From contig JAWXBR010000053.1 of NCBI GenBank assembly GCA_034440235.1, positions 29,993 through 93,992 of the forward strand: DNA of 64,000 bases. Direction: 5' to 3'. A model generated the notes under the pieces. That model was not told the origin of the DNA. It saw only the letters and a program-made list of their open reading frames with translations, and did no database searches. The DNA comes from JAWXBR01 sp034440235. Its GTDB lineage: Bacteria > Bacteroidota > Ignavibacteria > Kapaibacteriales > Kapaibacteriaceae. Numbering within the stretch: the first letter of the stretch is position 1; each line of letters opens with the position of its first letter. Of this stretch, positions 39,120 to 48,201 are shown piece by piece. Both the position numbers and the translations under genes were made by a program.

Positions 39120-41102
39120 TTGAAGACCCACACAAGCCCCCTTCGGACCCTTACCATCGTCATAGCGTTCGTGCTCGCTGGTTTAGCATGTCGGGGTGCA
39201 GACGATTTTTCGAGAATGACGTTCGCCCCAATGGCGGCATTCTCTATGACTGCTGGCGACACGGTGTCGGTGGTGATCAAGGCGAACATTCAGGACGGCT
39301 GGTATATCTATTCGACAAACGAAACGCTGGGTCCGGATGGCATCGGACCTCAGGCCACAACCATCGAACTTGTCGGATCGTCACTCAAAATCGTCAGAAG
39401 CACGGCTTCCCCAATTAAAAAAGTATACGATTCGAGCTTTCAAGTTACTGTTGAGAAAATTTTTAAGAAAGTACAGTTCAAGGTTCTTCTTAAGGCACCC
39501 GTCAGTTTGCCCGCAGGCTCCTATCCTGTGAAATTTTCAATCTGGATTCAACGGTGCGATTCGTCTAGTTGTCTTCCGCCAAAAGAGTTCATTGTTACGT
39601 CGACAGTGTCCATCACCGAAGCTAAGGCCGGTGCTCGACCATTAGCAGACGATTCTGTATTAGTAGCAGCATCGGAACGTGCAGACACTAAGCAGAGCTT
39701 GGTAAGCCTAGATGCAAAGGCCTCGGTCGATGGTGATATCGAGGATGCGAAGCGCGAAGGACTCATCGCGTTCTTCTTACTGGGAATGCTTGTTGGTCTT
39801 GGGGCATTGGCCACGCCTTGTGTCTACCCGATGGTGCCAATAACAGTATCGTTTTTTACAAAACGGAGCGAGAAGAATAAGGCTGGACAGCTTACGGATG
39901 CAGCCGTGTTTGCCGGTGGCATCGTACTAACATTTACGCTCATAGGCATTATTGTGTCGGCGATATGGGGGGCGAGTCAGGTGGGGAGTTTTGCGGCTGA
40001 CCCGTGGACAAATCTTGTTATTGGGTTGCTGTTCGTTGTGCTTGCGTTCAATCTGTTTGGAGCGTTTGAAATTCAAGTGCCAGCGAGTATCCTAAATACA
40101 CTGAACAAGAAGAGTCAAGGCAGTGGCTACAGCGCTACTTTCTTAATGGGTGTGACGTTCGCCGTGATCTCGTTTACATGCACAGGAGCGTTTGTTGCCG
40201 GAGCGCTTGGCAGCGCGAATCAGGGTGACTACCTGTATCCTACTGTTGGGATGCTGGGTTTCGCGATAAGCTTTGCTGCTCCATTTTTTATTCTTGCTCT
40301 TGCGCCATCGCTAATGACTCGTCTGCCACGCTCTGGTGGCTGGATGAATAACGTCAAGGTCGTCCTTGGATTCCTTGAACTCGCATTCGCCCTAAAATTC
40401 CTTAGTAGTGCAGATCTGAATTTTAGCTGGGGCATTCTTCCGCGCGATGTTGTTCTGGCTATCTGGATTGGTATTGCGTTCCTCATCGTACTCTATCTGC
40501 TTGGCACATATCGCATGAAGCTCGACTCGCAACTCGAAGCGGTAAGTGGTCTTCGTGCCTTCTTTGCAATTGTGTTTGCATCTGTGGCCTTCTGGCTATT
40601 CACGGGCTTTGGTGGACGTCCTTTAGGCGAAATTGATGGTGTGCTTCCGCCGATTAACTACGAAGAGATTATAGGCATCGGGAAAGGCAACGTGACGGCA
40701 TCGTCATTCGGACCGTCTACTTCGCCGACAACCAAGCACAAAGAAGAGTGGTTCGACAACCTCGACAAAGCAAAAAAAGAAGCAAAAAAAACCGGCAAAC
40801 CAATTTTTATCGACTTCACAGGCTTTACATGTACGAACTGCCGATGGATGGAGCAGAACATGTTTACGCGTGAGTCGGTGTCGTCGCGCATGTCGAAGTA
40901 CATTCTGGTGCGGTTGTTTACAGATAGAAGAACCGAGCCATTTATCTCGAACCAACGATTGCAGGAACGCGAATACGGATCGCTTACGTTACCGCTCTAT
41001 GTCGTTCTAACATCCGACGGTGCGTATGTCTCTAAAGCAGACTACACACGCGATGAAAACAAATTCGCGACGTTTCTAGACAAGGGTTTGTCGCATAATT
41101 GA
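39120..41102 (+). CDS. dsbD: Thiol:disulfide interchange protein DsbD
   Basis: Carries electrons from cytoplasmic thioredoxin across the inner membrane to periplasmic reductases. All three parts are present. The N-terminal periplasmic DsbD-alpha domain (about 28-170) has its Cys pair C146/C151. The membrane domain (about 214-500, eight or so helices) has C234 (TPCVYPM) and C354 (FTCTGAF). The C-terminal thioredoxin domain (about 540-660) has C571-T-N-C574. The start is TTG at 39120, needed to include the signal peptide (LTIVIAFVLAGLACRGA). The CTNC active site is unlike E. coli CVAC. Confidence 0.94.
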   Translation: MKTHTSPLRTLTIVIAFVLAGLACRGADDFSRMTFAPMAAFSMTAGDTVSVVIKANIQDGWYIYSTNETLGPDGIGPQATTIELVGSSLKIVRSTASPIKKVYDSSFQVTVEKIFKKVQFKVLLKAPVSLPAGSYPVKFSIWIQRCDSSSCLPPKEFIVTSTVSITEAKAGARPLADDSVLVAASERADTKQSLVSLDAKASVDGDIEDAKREGLIAFFLLGMLVGLGALATPCVYPMVPITVSFFTKRSEKNKAGQLTDAAVFAGGIVLTFTLIGIIVSAIWGASQVGSFAADPWTNLVIGLLFVVLAFNLFGAFEIQVPASILNTLNKKSQGSGYSATFLMGVTFAVISFTCTGAFVAGALGSANQGDYLYPTVGMLGFAISFAAPFFILALAPSLMTRLPRSGGWMNNVKVVLGFLELAFALKFLSSADLNFSWGILPRDVVLAIWIGIAFLIVLYLLGTYRMKLDSQLEAVSGLRAFFAIVFASVAFWLFTGFGGRPLGEIDGVLPPINYEEIIGIGKGNVTASSFGPSTSPTTKHKEEWFDNLDKAKKEAKKTGKPIFIDFTGFTCTNCRWMEQNMFTRESVSSRMSKYILVRLFTDRRTEPFISNQRLQEREYGSLTLPLYVVLTSDGAYVSKADYTRDENKFATFLDKGLSHN

Positions 41103-41187
41103 CAAATGCAGTAGAAGGACTATTGCAGAGATAGATTGACTAGTACGGAGGTAGGGGGCGGCCGTCGCCTTCTAAGCGACGCTGGGG
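41103..41187. other. Gap between convergent dsbD and GNAT gene
   Basis: This 85-bp gap contains a 6-bp hairpin, CGTCGC and GCGACG around a seven-base loop (about 41164-41182), without a U-tract on either side. I see nothing else. Confidence 0.3.
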
Positions 41188-41643
41188 CTAATACGTAATG
41201 CGATAGGTGTGCCACGCTTTCAAGTGCTCGCCTTCCTTACGCTTGTAGAACTCAATCGCCGGCTCGTTCCAGTCAAGGACCTGCCATTCCATGCGACCGC
41301 AATCGCGGGCAGCACCAATCGAACGTACGTGGTTGAATAGTGTGCTGCCAATGCCTTTGCCACGCGCTGACTCTAAGACAAAGAGATCCTCGAGATAGAT
41401 GGTAGGCTTTGCAAGAAACGACGAATACATTTCGAGGACAATGGCGTAACCGACAGCACTTCCTTCGTGAAAAGCTAGGAATGCTTCGAATCGCGGGAAT
41501 TCTCCGAATGCATCGTCGCGAAGACGCTGTACAGCATCTGCCGACGGACGGTCCAGCTTTTCGTAGTCAGCGAGGGCATATACGAGTTCAATGAAACGAT
41601 CGAAGTGGGCTCTGTGCAATTTTACAATGTCTGTTGTGCTCAT
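41188..41643 (-). CDS. GNAT-family N-acetyltransferase
   Basis: A 151-residue GCN5-related acetyltransferase, close in pattern to the spermidine/diamine acetyltransferase (SSAT) group: YLEDLFVLESARGKGIGSTLF contains the acetyl-CoA pyrophosphate loop RGKGIG, followed by CGRMEWQVLDWNEPAIEFYKR, a typical motif B. The acceptor is not certain. It overlaps panC by ATGA, although no pantothenate-related role is known for the family. Confidence 0.88.
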   Translation of the reverse strand: MSTTDIVKLHRAHFDRFIELVYALADYEKLDRPSADAVQRLRDDAFGEFPRFEAFLAFHEGSAVGYAIVLEMYSSFLAKPTIYLEDLFVLESARGKGIGSTLFNHVRSIGAARDCGRMEWQVLDWNEPAIEFYKRKEGEHLKAWHTYRITY

Positions 41644-42494
41644 GTGCGAGATACGATAACGTTGTCGATAAGTCGAGTACGACCAAGGCGTCCGGCAATG
41701 AGCAGAACGATGTCTGAAGTGGCACTGAAAGTCGGTTTAGACTCCAAGGTTACAGCTTCGGCTGCAACAGCATACTCAACGATGAAGTTTGAAACGGTTG
41801 AGAGTATCGATGTCATTGTCTCTTGAAGAATGGCACTACGGTTTTCGCCCTTCTTTGCCAAGTCGCGTGCTGCAAACAATGCTTTTGAGATGATTCGCGA
41901 TTGCTCTCGTTCGTCCGCATTCATGTATGCGTTGCGAGATGACATGGCTAGACCATCGGACTCTCGAAGCGTGGGCAATACTGTTATCGTCACAGGGATG
42001 AGCAAATCTTCTGTCATGCGCTTCACAACAAGTGTCTGCTGAAAATCTTTCTGTCCGAAGTATGCTTCGTCCGGACGCATGGCTTCGAACAACTTGCAGA
42101 CAACCGTTGCCACTCCGTCAAAATGACCTAGTCGCGATGCTCCTTCGAGCATCTCAGTCACTCCACCAACATGAATCGTCGTGTTGGGTCCGTTCGGATA
42201 CATTTCCGCCACCGTCGGCGCAAACACTACCGCCCCACCTGCTTGCTCGACAATTGCAATGTCGCGCTCGAGATTGCGAGGGTAGGCATCGTAGTCTTCG
42301 CCTGGACCGAATTGGGTCGGGTTGACGAAGATTGATGTAACAACAACGTCATGCTTAGCAGCAGCAAACGTGACGAGCGAAGCATGACCTGCATGTAGCG
42401 CACCCATGGTAGGGACACATCCAACGGACTTGCCAGCACGTCGGGCCGCTTCGACATAAGCCTGCATTTCCAGAACTGTTGTAATTGTTGTCAT
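41640..42494 (-). CDS. panC: Pantothenate synthetase
   Basis: Condenses pantoate with beta-alanine using ATP to make pantothenate, the precursor of coenzyme A. The 284-residue protein has the family signatures VGCVPTMGALHAGHASL (with the HIGH-like HAGH), SIFVNPTQFGPGEDYDAYPR, VVCKLFEAMRPDEAYFGQKDFQQ and LRESDGLAMSSRN. panB and panD are not in the window. A 19-bp tandem repeat overlaps the region just before its ATG. Confidence 0.96.
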   Translation of the reverse strand: MTTITTVLEMQAYVEAARRAGKSVGCVPTMGALHAGHASLVTFAAAKHDVVVTSIFVNPTQFGPGEDYDAYPRNLERDIAIVEQAGGAVVFAPTVAEMYPNGPNTTIHVGGVTEMLEGASRLGHFDGVATVVCKLFEAMRPDEAYFGQKDFQQTLVVKRMTEDLLIPVTITVLPTLRESDGLAMSSRNAYMNADEREQSRIISKALFAARDLAKKGENRSAILQETMTSILSTVSNFIVEYAVAAEAVTLESKPTFSATSDIVLLIAGRLGRTRLIDNVIVSRT

Positions 42495-42549
42495 GTCACA
42501 GAGTAGTTGTCAAGTCACAGAGAAGTTGTCATGTCACAGAGTAGTTGTG
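42495..42549. repeat. 19-bp tandem repeats upstream of panC
   Basis: Units GTCACAGAGTAGTTGTCAA (42495-42513), GTCACAGAGAAGTTGTCAT (42514-42532) and a truncated GTCACAGAGTAGTTGT (42533-42548). They fill the gap between the divergent panC and DUF547 genes and begin at the panC start codon. They could hold operator sites or simply be a slippage product. Confidence 0.9.
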
Positions 42550-42566
42550 GGGCACACGAAGATACT

Positions 42567-43343
42567 ATGTCTCATGCCTGCATTTTGTTTGTCCTTCTCA
42601 TAACGGTGGTTTCGTCGACAGCGCAGCGCTCGCAAAGAGCGTTTGGTATGGATGACACAACAGACGTTATCGATCACACACGCTTCGATTCGTTGTGGCA
42701 CGAATCGATGCAGCAGGGCAAGCTTGTCACCGACGGATACTATTGCAACGCATACATGTCGTATCGCACAGCATTGGCAAACGCCTACCCGACGGCCTAC
42801 CACCCCAACGCACAGCTTGCGTTTTGGGTGAACGCGTACTACGCCTGTTTGTGGGAAGTCATGCATCTGCGCGTTGGATACAGATCGACTGTGTGGGACT
42901 CCTCATTTTTCAAACGCGATACGTTCAACGTTGCTGAAGGTGTGCATACCCTTCAGTCGTTGCGCGACACCATTGTCGGTTGCATTCGAGACGTGCGAGC
43001 AAGTGTGTTCCTCGCAACAGGCAGTACACACGACCCGCCCTTTCGTGCAAATGCCTGCTTTGCGAAAACAGTGCGTGTTGCCATGCGAGATTTGCTGCGT
43101 CGCGTGTGCCGCAGTGAAAAGTTCGTTTTTTACGACCCTGCCGGGAACGTGCTGCAACTCAGCTCCTTCTTCAAGCCCCTTACCGAACGGATGCGAGCCG
43201 AGGCGGGGAGCGAAGTGCAGTGGGTGTTGCCTTACGTGAGCGACCAGACGGCGGCGCTGCTGGCTCTGCATCGGGCCTCTGTGCGGGTGGTGCTGGGCGA
43301 TCGTATTGAGAAATGGAAACGTGGAAGGAAGCGAGACAGGTAA
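42567..43343 (+). CDS. Exported DUF547 protein
   Basis: A 258-residue protein with a signal peptide (MSHACILFVLLITVVSSTA-Q), starting at the ATG at 42567. The frame is open from 42507 but that part lies in the repeats. The DUF547 signature NAQLAFWVNAYYACLWEVM is present, and RANACFAKTVRVAMRDLL and FYDPAGNVLQLSSFFK also match the family. These proteins are thought to resemble papain-like folds, but their function is unknown. Its 3' end approaches ilvE within 40 bp. Confidence 0.8.
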   Translation: MSHACILFVLLITVVSSTAQRSQRAFGMDDTTDVIDHTRFDSLWHESMQQGKLVTDGYYCNAYMSYRTALANAYPTAYHPNAQLAFWVNAYYACLWEVMHLRVGYRSTVWDSSFFKRDTFNVAEGVHTLQSLRDTIVGCIRDVRASVFLATGSTHDPPFRANACFAKTVRVAMRDLLRRVCRSEKFVFYDPAGNVLQLSSFFKPLTERMRAEAGSEVQWVLPYVSDQTAALLALHRASVRVVLGDRIEKWKRGRKRDR

Positions 43344-43363
43344 AGTTGCGGCGTGGGCCTTCG

Positions 43364-43371
43364 TATCTTTG
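43364..43371 (+). promoter_or_regulatory. TAnnTTTG promoter element before ilvE
   Basis: TATCTTTG ending 9 bp before the ilvE ATG, so the leader would be only a few bases. GTTG at 43344-43347 lies 16 bp upstream as a possible -33 element. Confidence 0.35.
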
Positions 43372-43380
43372 TGTCTGCCT

Positions 43381-44448
43381 ATGACAACACTACACATCGA
43401 CCGAGCTACCACACCGCGCCTGGATGCAGGCGCTGTAGCGGACGGACGTCTGACAAACGTACCGGGTGACCACCTCTTCATCGCTGAATATGCTGATGGC
43501 GAATGGAATAAGGGACGTATTCAGCCGTACGGACCAATTTCGATGGCGCCTCTCGCGCTTGGTTTGCACTATGCGCAGCTCGTATTCGAAGGAATGAAAG
43601 CGTACAGGCAGCCCGATGGCAGTGTTGCTGTTTTCCGTACAAAGAAGCACCACGAACGATTCAATCGTTCGCTTGTGCGTATGTGCATGCCTGAAATTCC
43701 GTACGAGATTTTCTCAAAGGCAATTCACACTCTTGTAGATTTAGATGCAGAGTGGGTGCCTACAGACGACGATGCAGCGTATTACATCCGTCCGTTCATG
43801 GTTGCAAGCGAAGAGCGCATGGGTCTAAAGTCTTCTGACGAATTTCTGTTCATGGTCGTAGGCGGTCCATTCCGTCCGATCTACACACGTCCGCTTCGCG
43901 TAAAAGTCGAAAAGAAATACTCGCGGGCATCGCCTGGTGGCACAGGTGCCGCTAAGTGCGCCGGCAACTATGCTGGTGCGATGTACCCAACGAAGCTTGC
44001 ACAACAAGAAGGCTTCGATCAGGTTATCTGGACCGATGCCATTAGCCATGAATACGTCGAAGAATCGGGAACAATGAATCTTGGCTTCATTATCAATGAT
44101 GCACTTGTTACACCAGCTCTAACAGACACAATTCTCGACGGCGTTACACGCGAAAGTGTCATCACACTTGCGCACGACCTTGGCATGAAGGTCGAAATAC
44201 GTCCGGTAACAGTCGCAGAAGTAATGAAGGGGCTCAGAGATGGGTCCTTGACTGAAGCATTCGGTACCGGAACTGCTGCATCGATTGCACCCATCGGTTC
44301 GATTAATTGTGATGGCGAAGAATTCACGCTAAGTGTAGACCCCTCAAAGCAGATGTTCAAGCTCAAGGCGGCGCTCGACGCTATTCGCCTTGGCGCCACA
44401 GCAGACCGACATGGGTGGCTGACCGTAGTTGACGGTATGTCCGACTGA
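43381..44448 (+). CDS. ilvE: Branched-chain amino-acid aminotransferase
   Basis: PLP-dependent final step of valine, leucine and isoleucine synthesis, or the first of their degradation. The 355-residue protein is a fold-type IV aminotransferase: ALGLHYAQLVFEGMKAYR (62-78 region), the PLP Lys192 in GAAKCAGNYAG, EESGTMNLGFI and GDGVTR-like TILDGVTRESV, and TEAFGTGTAASIAPIG near the C-terminus. The frame is open from 43306, but ATG 43381 is the family start. No ilvBCD genes are nearby. Confidence 0.94.
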   Translation: MTTLHIDRATTPRLDAGAVADGRLTNVPGDHLFIAEYADGEWNKGRIQPYGPISMAPLALGLHYAQLVFEGMKAYRQPDGSVAVFRTKKHHERFNRSLVRMCMPEIPYEIFSKAIHTLVDLDAEWVPTDDDAAYYIRPFMVASEERMGLKSSDEFLFMVVGGPFRPIYTRPLRVKVEKKYSRASPGGTGAAKCAGNYAGAMYPTKLAQQEGFDQVIWTDAISHEYVEESGTMNLGFIINDALVTPALTDTILDGVTRESVITLAHDLGMKVEIRPVTVAEVMKGLRDGSLTEAFGTGTAASIAPIGSINCDGEEFTLSVDPSKQMFKLKAALDAIRLGATADRHGWLTVVDGMSD

Positions 44449-44453
44449 CGTAG

Positions 44454-46664
44454 ATGAGCGACGTCCTTCCTCTGCAATTCATCAAGGGCGTGGGTGCGCG
44501 AAGAGCCGAGGTTCTTGCGAAGGAAGGACTCACCACACCGTCCGACGTGCTTCTCTTTGTGCCGCGCGGCTACATCGATCGCAGCGCCGTCCCTTCGATT
44601 GCCGCTCTTCAAGAATCGATGCGAGTGCCCGACCTGTGGGTTGGCTCAGCAGATATTCTCACACGCGTTATAAGCGAAGTAGCATTTGTTGCTACAGTCG
44701 TTAGTGTACGTGAGCAAACCCTTGGCAGGGGGCGAAAGGTGCTCAAGGCAAGCATCTCAGACGGTTCTGGAACTGTAGCGTCGCTGATGTTCTGGAGTTA
44801 CACAGAGTATTACAAACGGACACTAAAAGTAGGCGACTCGTATGTCGTAAGTGGACGTCCGGACTACGACTCCAAATGGAACCAGCTTACATTCCATCAC
44901 CCCGAACTCGAACACATCGATGAAGCCCAGCAGGAAGAATTTCGCTCAGGCATCATCCTGCCGAACTACAGACTCACGCAAGGCATGCGTAATGCAGGCA
45001 TAACGATTCGTTTGCTGAGAAATATTGTCGCAGAAGTTTTGGAACGCACGCTTCCTGACATTGTTGATCCACTCCCAGCTTACTTAATAAAAAAGTTTAG
45101 CTTTGTCGAAAAGGCACTTGCGTTTAGGCTGTTGCATTTTCCGTCGTCACTGAGCGATGTAGACGCCGGACGCAAACGAATGAAGTTCGAAGAGTTGTTC
45201 TTCTTTGAACTCATGCTTGCAACACGTCACGCAAAGCGCAGAGAAAAGAGAAGTGGTCCGGTCTTCGCTCCCCGTAGCGCTCGTGCTCGTGCCCTTGTCG
45301 ATCAGCTTCCATTCGAGCTTACAGCAGCACAACGTCGTGTCATCCACGAAATCGTTCAGGATATGTCCGGCGGTGTACCCATGAACCGTTTGCTGCAAGG
45401 CGACGTTGGCTCTGGTAAGACCATCGTGGCGTTGTTGTGTATGTTGAATGCAGTCGACAACGGCCATCAGGCGTTGCTCATGGCACCGACAGAAATTCTT
45501 GCTGAGCAACACGTAAACACAATACGAGCACTGGCGCAAGACCACGACGTGAAGGTCGTGCAACTCGTCGGCGGCATGACAAAGAAACAACGCGACGCTG
45601 CGCTAAGAGAGATTGCAAGCGGTGATGCGCAAATCGTTATCGGCACACATGCGTTGTTCGAAGCGACCGTCGAGTACAGAAATCTTGGCCTAATCGTTAT
45701 CGACGAGCAACACCGATTTGGAGTTGCGCAGCGTGCAGAACTTAGGCGTCTTGGCATGAATTCACTCGATGGCGGAGTTACACCGCACATCCTTGTGATG
45801 TCGGCAACACCGATTCCAAGGACCCTTTCCATGACCCTTTACGGAGACCTTGATGTTTCGGTGATTGACGAGTTGCCAAAACATCGCAAGCCTATCGAAA
45901 CACACATTGTGTTTGAATCGCAGCTCGACAGAGTGCTGCTGTTTGTGCGCGAGCAGGTTGCGCTCGGACGTCAGGCGTACATCGTGTACCCGCTAGTAGA
46001 GAAGAGCGACAAGGTGCTACTGAAGAGTGCCATCGATCATCATCAGAAGTTTCAGGACGAAGTGTTTCCCGATCTGAAAGTTGGGTTGTTGCACGGACAG
46101 ATGAAGTGGATCGAGAAAGAGACCATCATGCGTGCATTCCTCAAACGCGAGTATGATGTACTCGTGGCCACAACCGTTATCGAAGTGGGCATTGATGTGC
46201 CCAACGCAACGGTGATGCTCATCGAAAACGCCGAACGTTTTGGACTGGCACAGTTGCATCAGTTGCGTGGACGTGTAGGTCGCGGTGCAGAGCAATCGTA
46301 TTGTTTTCTGGCAACGAAAGATCACTTTCGTTATGCGACATCTTCGAAAGGGTCCGAAGACGAGCGGGCTGCCTGCGTTGTCCGCCTCAAGACCATGGAA
46401 GAAACAACCGACGGCTTCAAGATTGCCGAAGCCGACCTTTCAATTCGAGGTCCGGGCGATCTGCTCGGAACACGTCAGAGTGGTCTGCCTGAATTCCGCT
46501 TCGCCAACCTTGTAACAGACGGACCAATCATAGAGCAGGCTCGCGACGAGGCATTTGCACTTATCGCGCGGGACCCCGGTCTAAAGCAGCCCGAACACAC
46601 ACGCTCGCGAGAGGCTCTCGTCGAGATCTTCGAAGGCGGCACCACCTTCATGACTGTAGCCTAG
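44454..46664 (+). CDS. recG: ATP-dependent DNA helicase RecG
   Basis: A 736-residue fork-remodelling helicase that regresses stalled replication forks. It has the N-terminal wedge/OB domain (about 75-160, VATVVSVREQTLGRGRKVLKASISDGSGTVASL), Walker A GDVGSGKT (316-323), DEQH (417-420), HGQMKWIEKETIMRAFLKREYDVLVATTVIEVGIDVPNA and QLRGRVGRG in the second helicase lobe, and the C-terminal DLSIRGPGDLLGTRQSG. It begins five bases after the ilvE stop. Confidence 0.97.
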   Translation: MSDVLPLQFIKGVGARRAEVLAKEGLTTPSDVLLFVPRGYIDRSAVPSIAALQESMRVPDLWVGSADILTRVISEVAFVATVVSVREQTLGRGRKVLKASISDGSGTVASLMFWSYTEYYKRTLKVGDSYVVSGRPDYDSKWNQLTFHHPELEHIDEAQQEEFRSGIILPNYRLTQGMRNAGITIRLLRNIVAEVLERTLPDIVDPLPAYLIKKFSFVEKALAFRLLHFPSSLSDVDAGRKRMKFEELFFFELMLATRHAKRREKRSGPVFAPRSARARALVDQLPFELTAAQRRVIHEIVQDMSGGVPMNRLLQGDVGSGKTIVALLCMLNAVDNGHQALLMAPTEILAEQHVNTIRALAQDHDVKVVQLVGGMTKKQRDAALREIASGDAQIVIGTHALFEATVEYRNLGLIVIDEQHRFGVAQRAELRRLGMNSLDGGVTPHILVMSATPIPRTLSMTLYGDLDVSVIDELPKHRKPIETHIVFESQLDRVLLFVREQVALGRQAYIVYPLVEKSDKVLLKSAIDHHQKFQDEVFPDLKVGLLHGQMKWIEKETIMRAFLKREYDVLVATTVIEVGIDVPNATVMLIENAERFGLAQLHQLRGRVGRGAEQSYCFLATKDHFRYATSSKGSEDERAACVVRLKTMEETTDGFKIAEADLSIRGPGDLLGTRQSGLPEFRFANLVTDGPIIEQARDEAFALIARDPGLKQPEHTRSREALVEIFEGGTTFMTVA

Positions 46665-46676
46665 TATTTTTGTACG

Positions 46677-47330
46677 ATGCCATTTAACGTAAGCGAGATC
46701 TTTCACTCCATTCAGGGCGAGGGTACAAGGGCGGGATTGCCTTGTACATTCATTCGATTGCAGGGATGTAAGCTGCGCTGCGTATGGTGCGACACTCCGT
46801 ACGCACTCGATAAACGTCAGGTCGAGAAAATGATGTCAGCCGAAGACATCGTCGCCGAGATTCAGCGTATTGGGTGCGGGTTTGTAGAGTTTACAGGCGG
46901 TGAGCCCCTTGAACAGGAAGAAGTCATCCCTCTAATGGCAAGCCTTTGCGACTTAGGTTATACGGTGGCAGTTGAGACAGGCGGCCATGTGGACATTTCG
47001 TCGATCGACCCGCGTGTGTGCAGAATTGTCGACGTAAAGTGTCCCGACTCCAAAATGTCGTCCCTTAATCGCCTCGAAAATCTCGACGTATTACGTCCGA
47101 CCGACGAGTTCAAATTTGTCCTGGCCTCCCGTGCAGACTACGACTACGCTTGCTCGATTGTGGAACGCTACGATTTAACCAACCGTACGGCAGCCGTACT
47201 TTTCTCATGTGTGTTCGATGCCGTGTCTTTTCGTACGGTTGCGGAATGGATTTTGCAGGATGGTTTAAACGTCCGCTTTCAACTGCAGCTTCACAAGTTC
47301 ATCTGGGATCCTAATCAGCGTGGTGTGTAG
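46677..47330 (+). CDS. queE: 7-carboxy-7-deazaguanine synthase
   Basis: A radical SAM enzyme of queuosine biosynthesis that converts 6-carboxytetrahydropterin to CDG. The 217-residue protein has the family opening FHSIQGEGTRAGLPCTFIRLQGC, the cluster motif C31-X3-C35-X2-C38 followed by DTPYAL, and FTGGEPL. Together with trmO, trmD and rimM it shows active tRNA modification. It overlaps the PD40 protein by 11 bp. Confidence 0.95.
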   Translation: MPFNVSEIFHSIQGEGTRAGLPCTFIRLQGCKLRCVWCDTPYALDKRQVEKMMSAEDIVAEIQRIGCGFVEFTGGEPLEQEEVIPLMASLCDLGYTVAVETGGHVDISSIDPRVCRIVDVKCPDSKMSSLNRLENLDVLRPTDEFKFVLASRADYDYACSIVERYDLTNRTAAVLFSCVFDAVSFRTVAEWILQDGLNVRFQLQLHKFIWDPNQRGV

Positions 47331-48177
47331 AGTTATCGTTTTCGTTGCGCTCTTCTTCGGGAGTGCCTCCTTGCTTCCCGCACAAGTGATGGGTGGTGAT
47401 GGCAATCTCGAGGCGTTGTATACCGAGCCAACACTTTTTGCACTCAAGAATTCCGAAGCCGACGACTACGCACCAGTCTATGACCCTCTACTGAATCGAT
47501 TACTTTTTACATCTGAACGATCGGGGTGGGCAACGGTCTATACTGGTGATGTACCAACGCCAATAGCCGGCACGTTCAATAAGAGTGGACAGCATCGAGC
47601 CTTTTTAACGTTCACTGCTTCTGGCGAAGCCTTCGGCGCTGTGTTTGTTCAGCAGACGCGTCAATCGTATCAAGGCATCGTAAGTGTATTACGCATCGAT
47701 AGTGCACTGAATGCGGGAATACCGATACTTGGGCTGTATGGCGAGTTCTTCGCTTCGCATCCAACTATTTCACCCGACGGTACGCGCCTCGTGTTTTCGA
47801 GCAATAAGCAGGGTAGCGCGCAGCTCGACTTTTGGGTTGCTGAACGCACGACCGAACGCACATGGTCTGAGCCCGTTCTCTTGAGCCCCTTTATCAATTC
47901 ACTGGGCAACGAGATTACACCATACTTTGTGTCGAACGACTCGTTGCTGTATGCATCGAACGGTTACGGTGGTAAGGGAGGATACGATCTGTTCCTTAGC
48001 ATCTACCGCGATGGCGTGTGGCAAGAGCCAGAACCCCTCGAGTGGCTCAACAGCGAGTTCGACGACTCCGATGCAACGATCCTGCCCGACGGAACGATCG
48101 TGTTTGCTTCGAATCGTCCCGGCGGGCAGGGTGGTTTAGATCTGTATCTGGTTCGTCGACGCTCGACGACGAATTAG
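47320..48177 (+). CDS. Exported PD40/WD40-like propeller protein
   Basis: A 285-residue exported protein. The start is GTG at 47320 or the adjacent GTG at 47323, inside the queE end; it gives a signal peptide (VIVFVALFFGSASLLPA-Q). Repeats of the PD40 type are visible: YDPLLNRLLFTSERSG, HPTISPDGTRLVFSSNKQGSAQLDFWVAE, FVSNDSLLYASNGYGGKGGYDLFL and TILPDGTIVFASNRPGGQGGLDLYLV. These are four to five blades of a TolB-like propeller. No peptidoglycan-binding OmpA domain follows, unlike many Bacteroidota PD40 proteins. Role unknown; probably envelope. Confidence 0.85.
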   Translation: MVCRVIVFVALFFGSASLLPAQVMGGDGNLEALYTEPTLFALKNSEADDYAPVYDPLLNRLLFTSERSGWATVYTGDVPTPIAGTFNKSGQHRAFLTFTASGEAFGAVFVQQTRQSYQGIVSVLRIDSALNAGIPILGLYGEFFASHPTISPDGTRLVFSSNKQGSAQLDFWVAERTTERTWSEPVLLSPFINSLGNEITPYFVSNDSLLYASNGYGGKGGYDLFLSIYRDGVWQEPEPLEWLNSEFDDSDATILPDGTIVFASNRPGGQGGLDLYLVRRRSTTN

Positions 48178-48186
48178 ACGTCAAAC

Positions 48187-48200
48187 TGTCGACGTCGACA
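48187..48200. other. 14-bp perfect palindrome between convergent genes
   Basis: TGTCGACGTCGACA reads the same on both strands. It lies in the 24-bp gap between the PD40 gene stop and the VIT/VWA gene stop. It could form a short hairpin in either transcript or be a protein-binding site; there is no U-tract. Confidence 0.5.
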
Positions 48201-48201
48201 A

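Noticed and set aside
45147..45590. Minus-strand open frame inside recG
   Set aside because: Antisense to conserved helicase motifs; Cys/His-rich reading is a by-product of frame.
46665..46672. TATTTTTG as a promoter for queE
   Set aside because: It ends four bases before the ATG, so transcription would start at or past the start codon.
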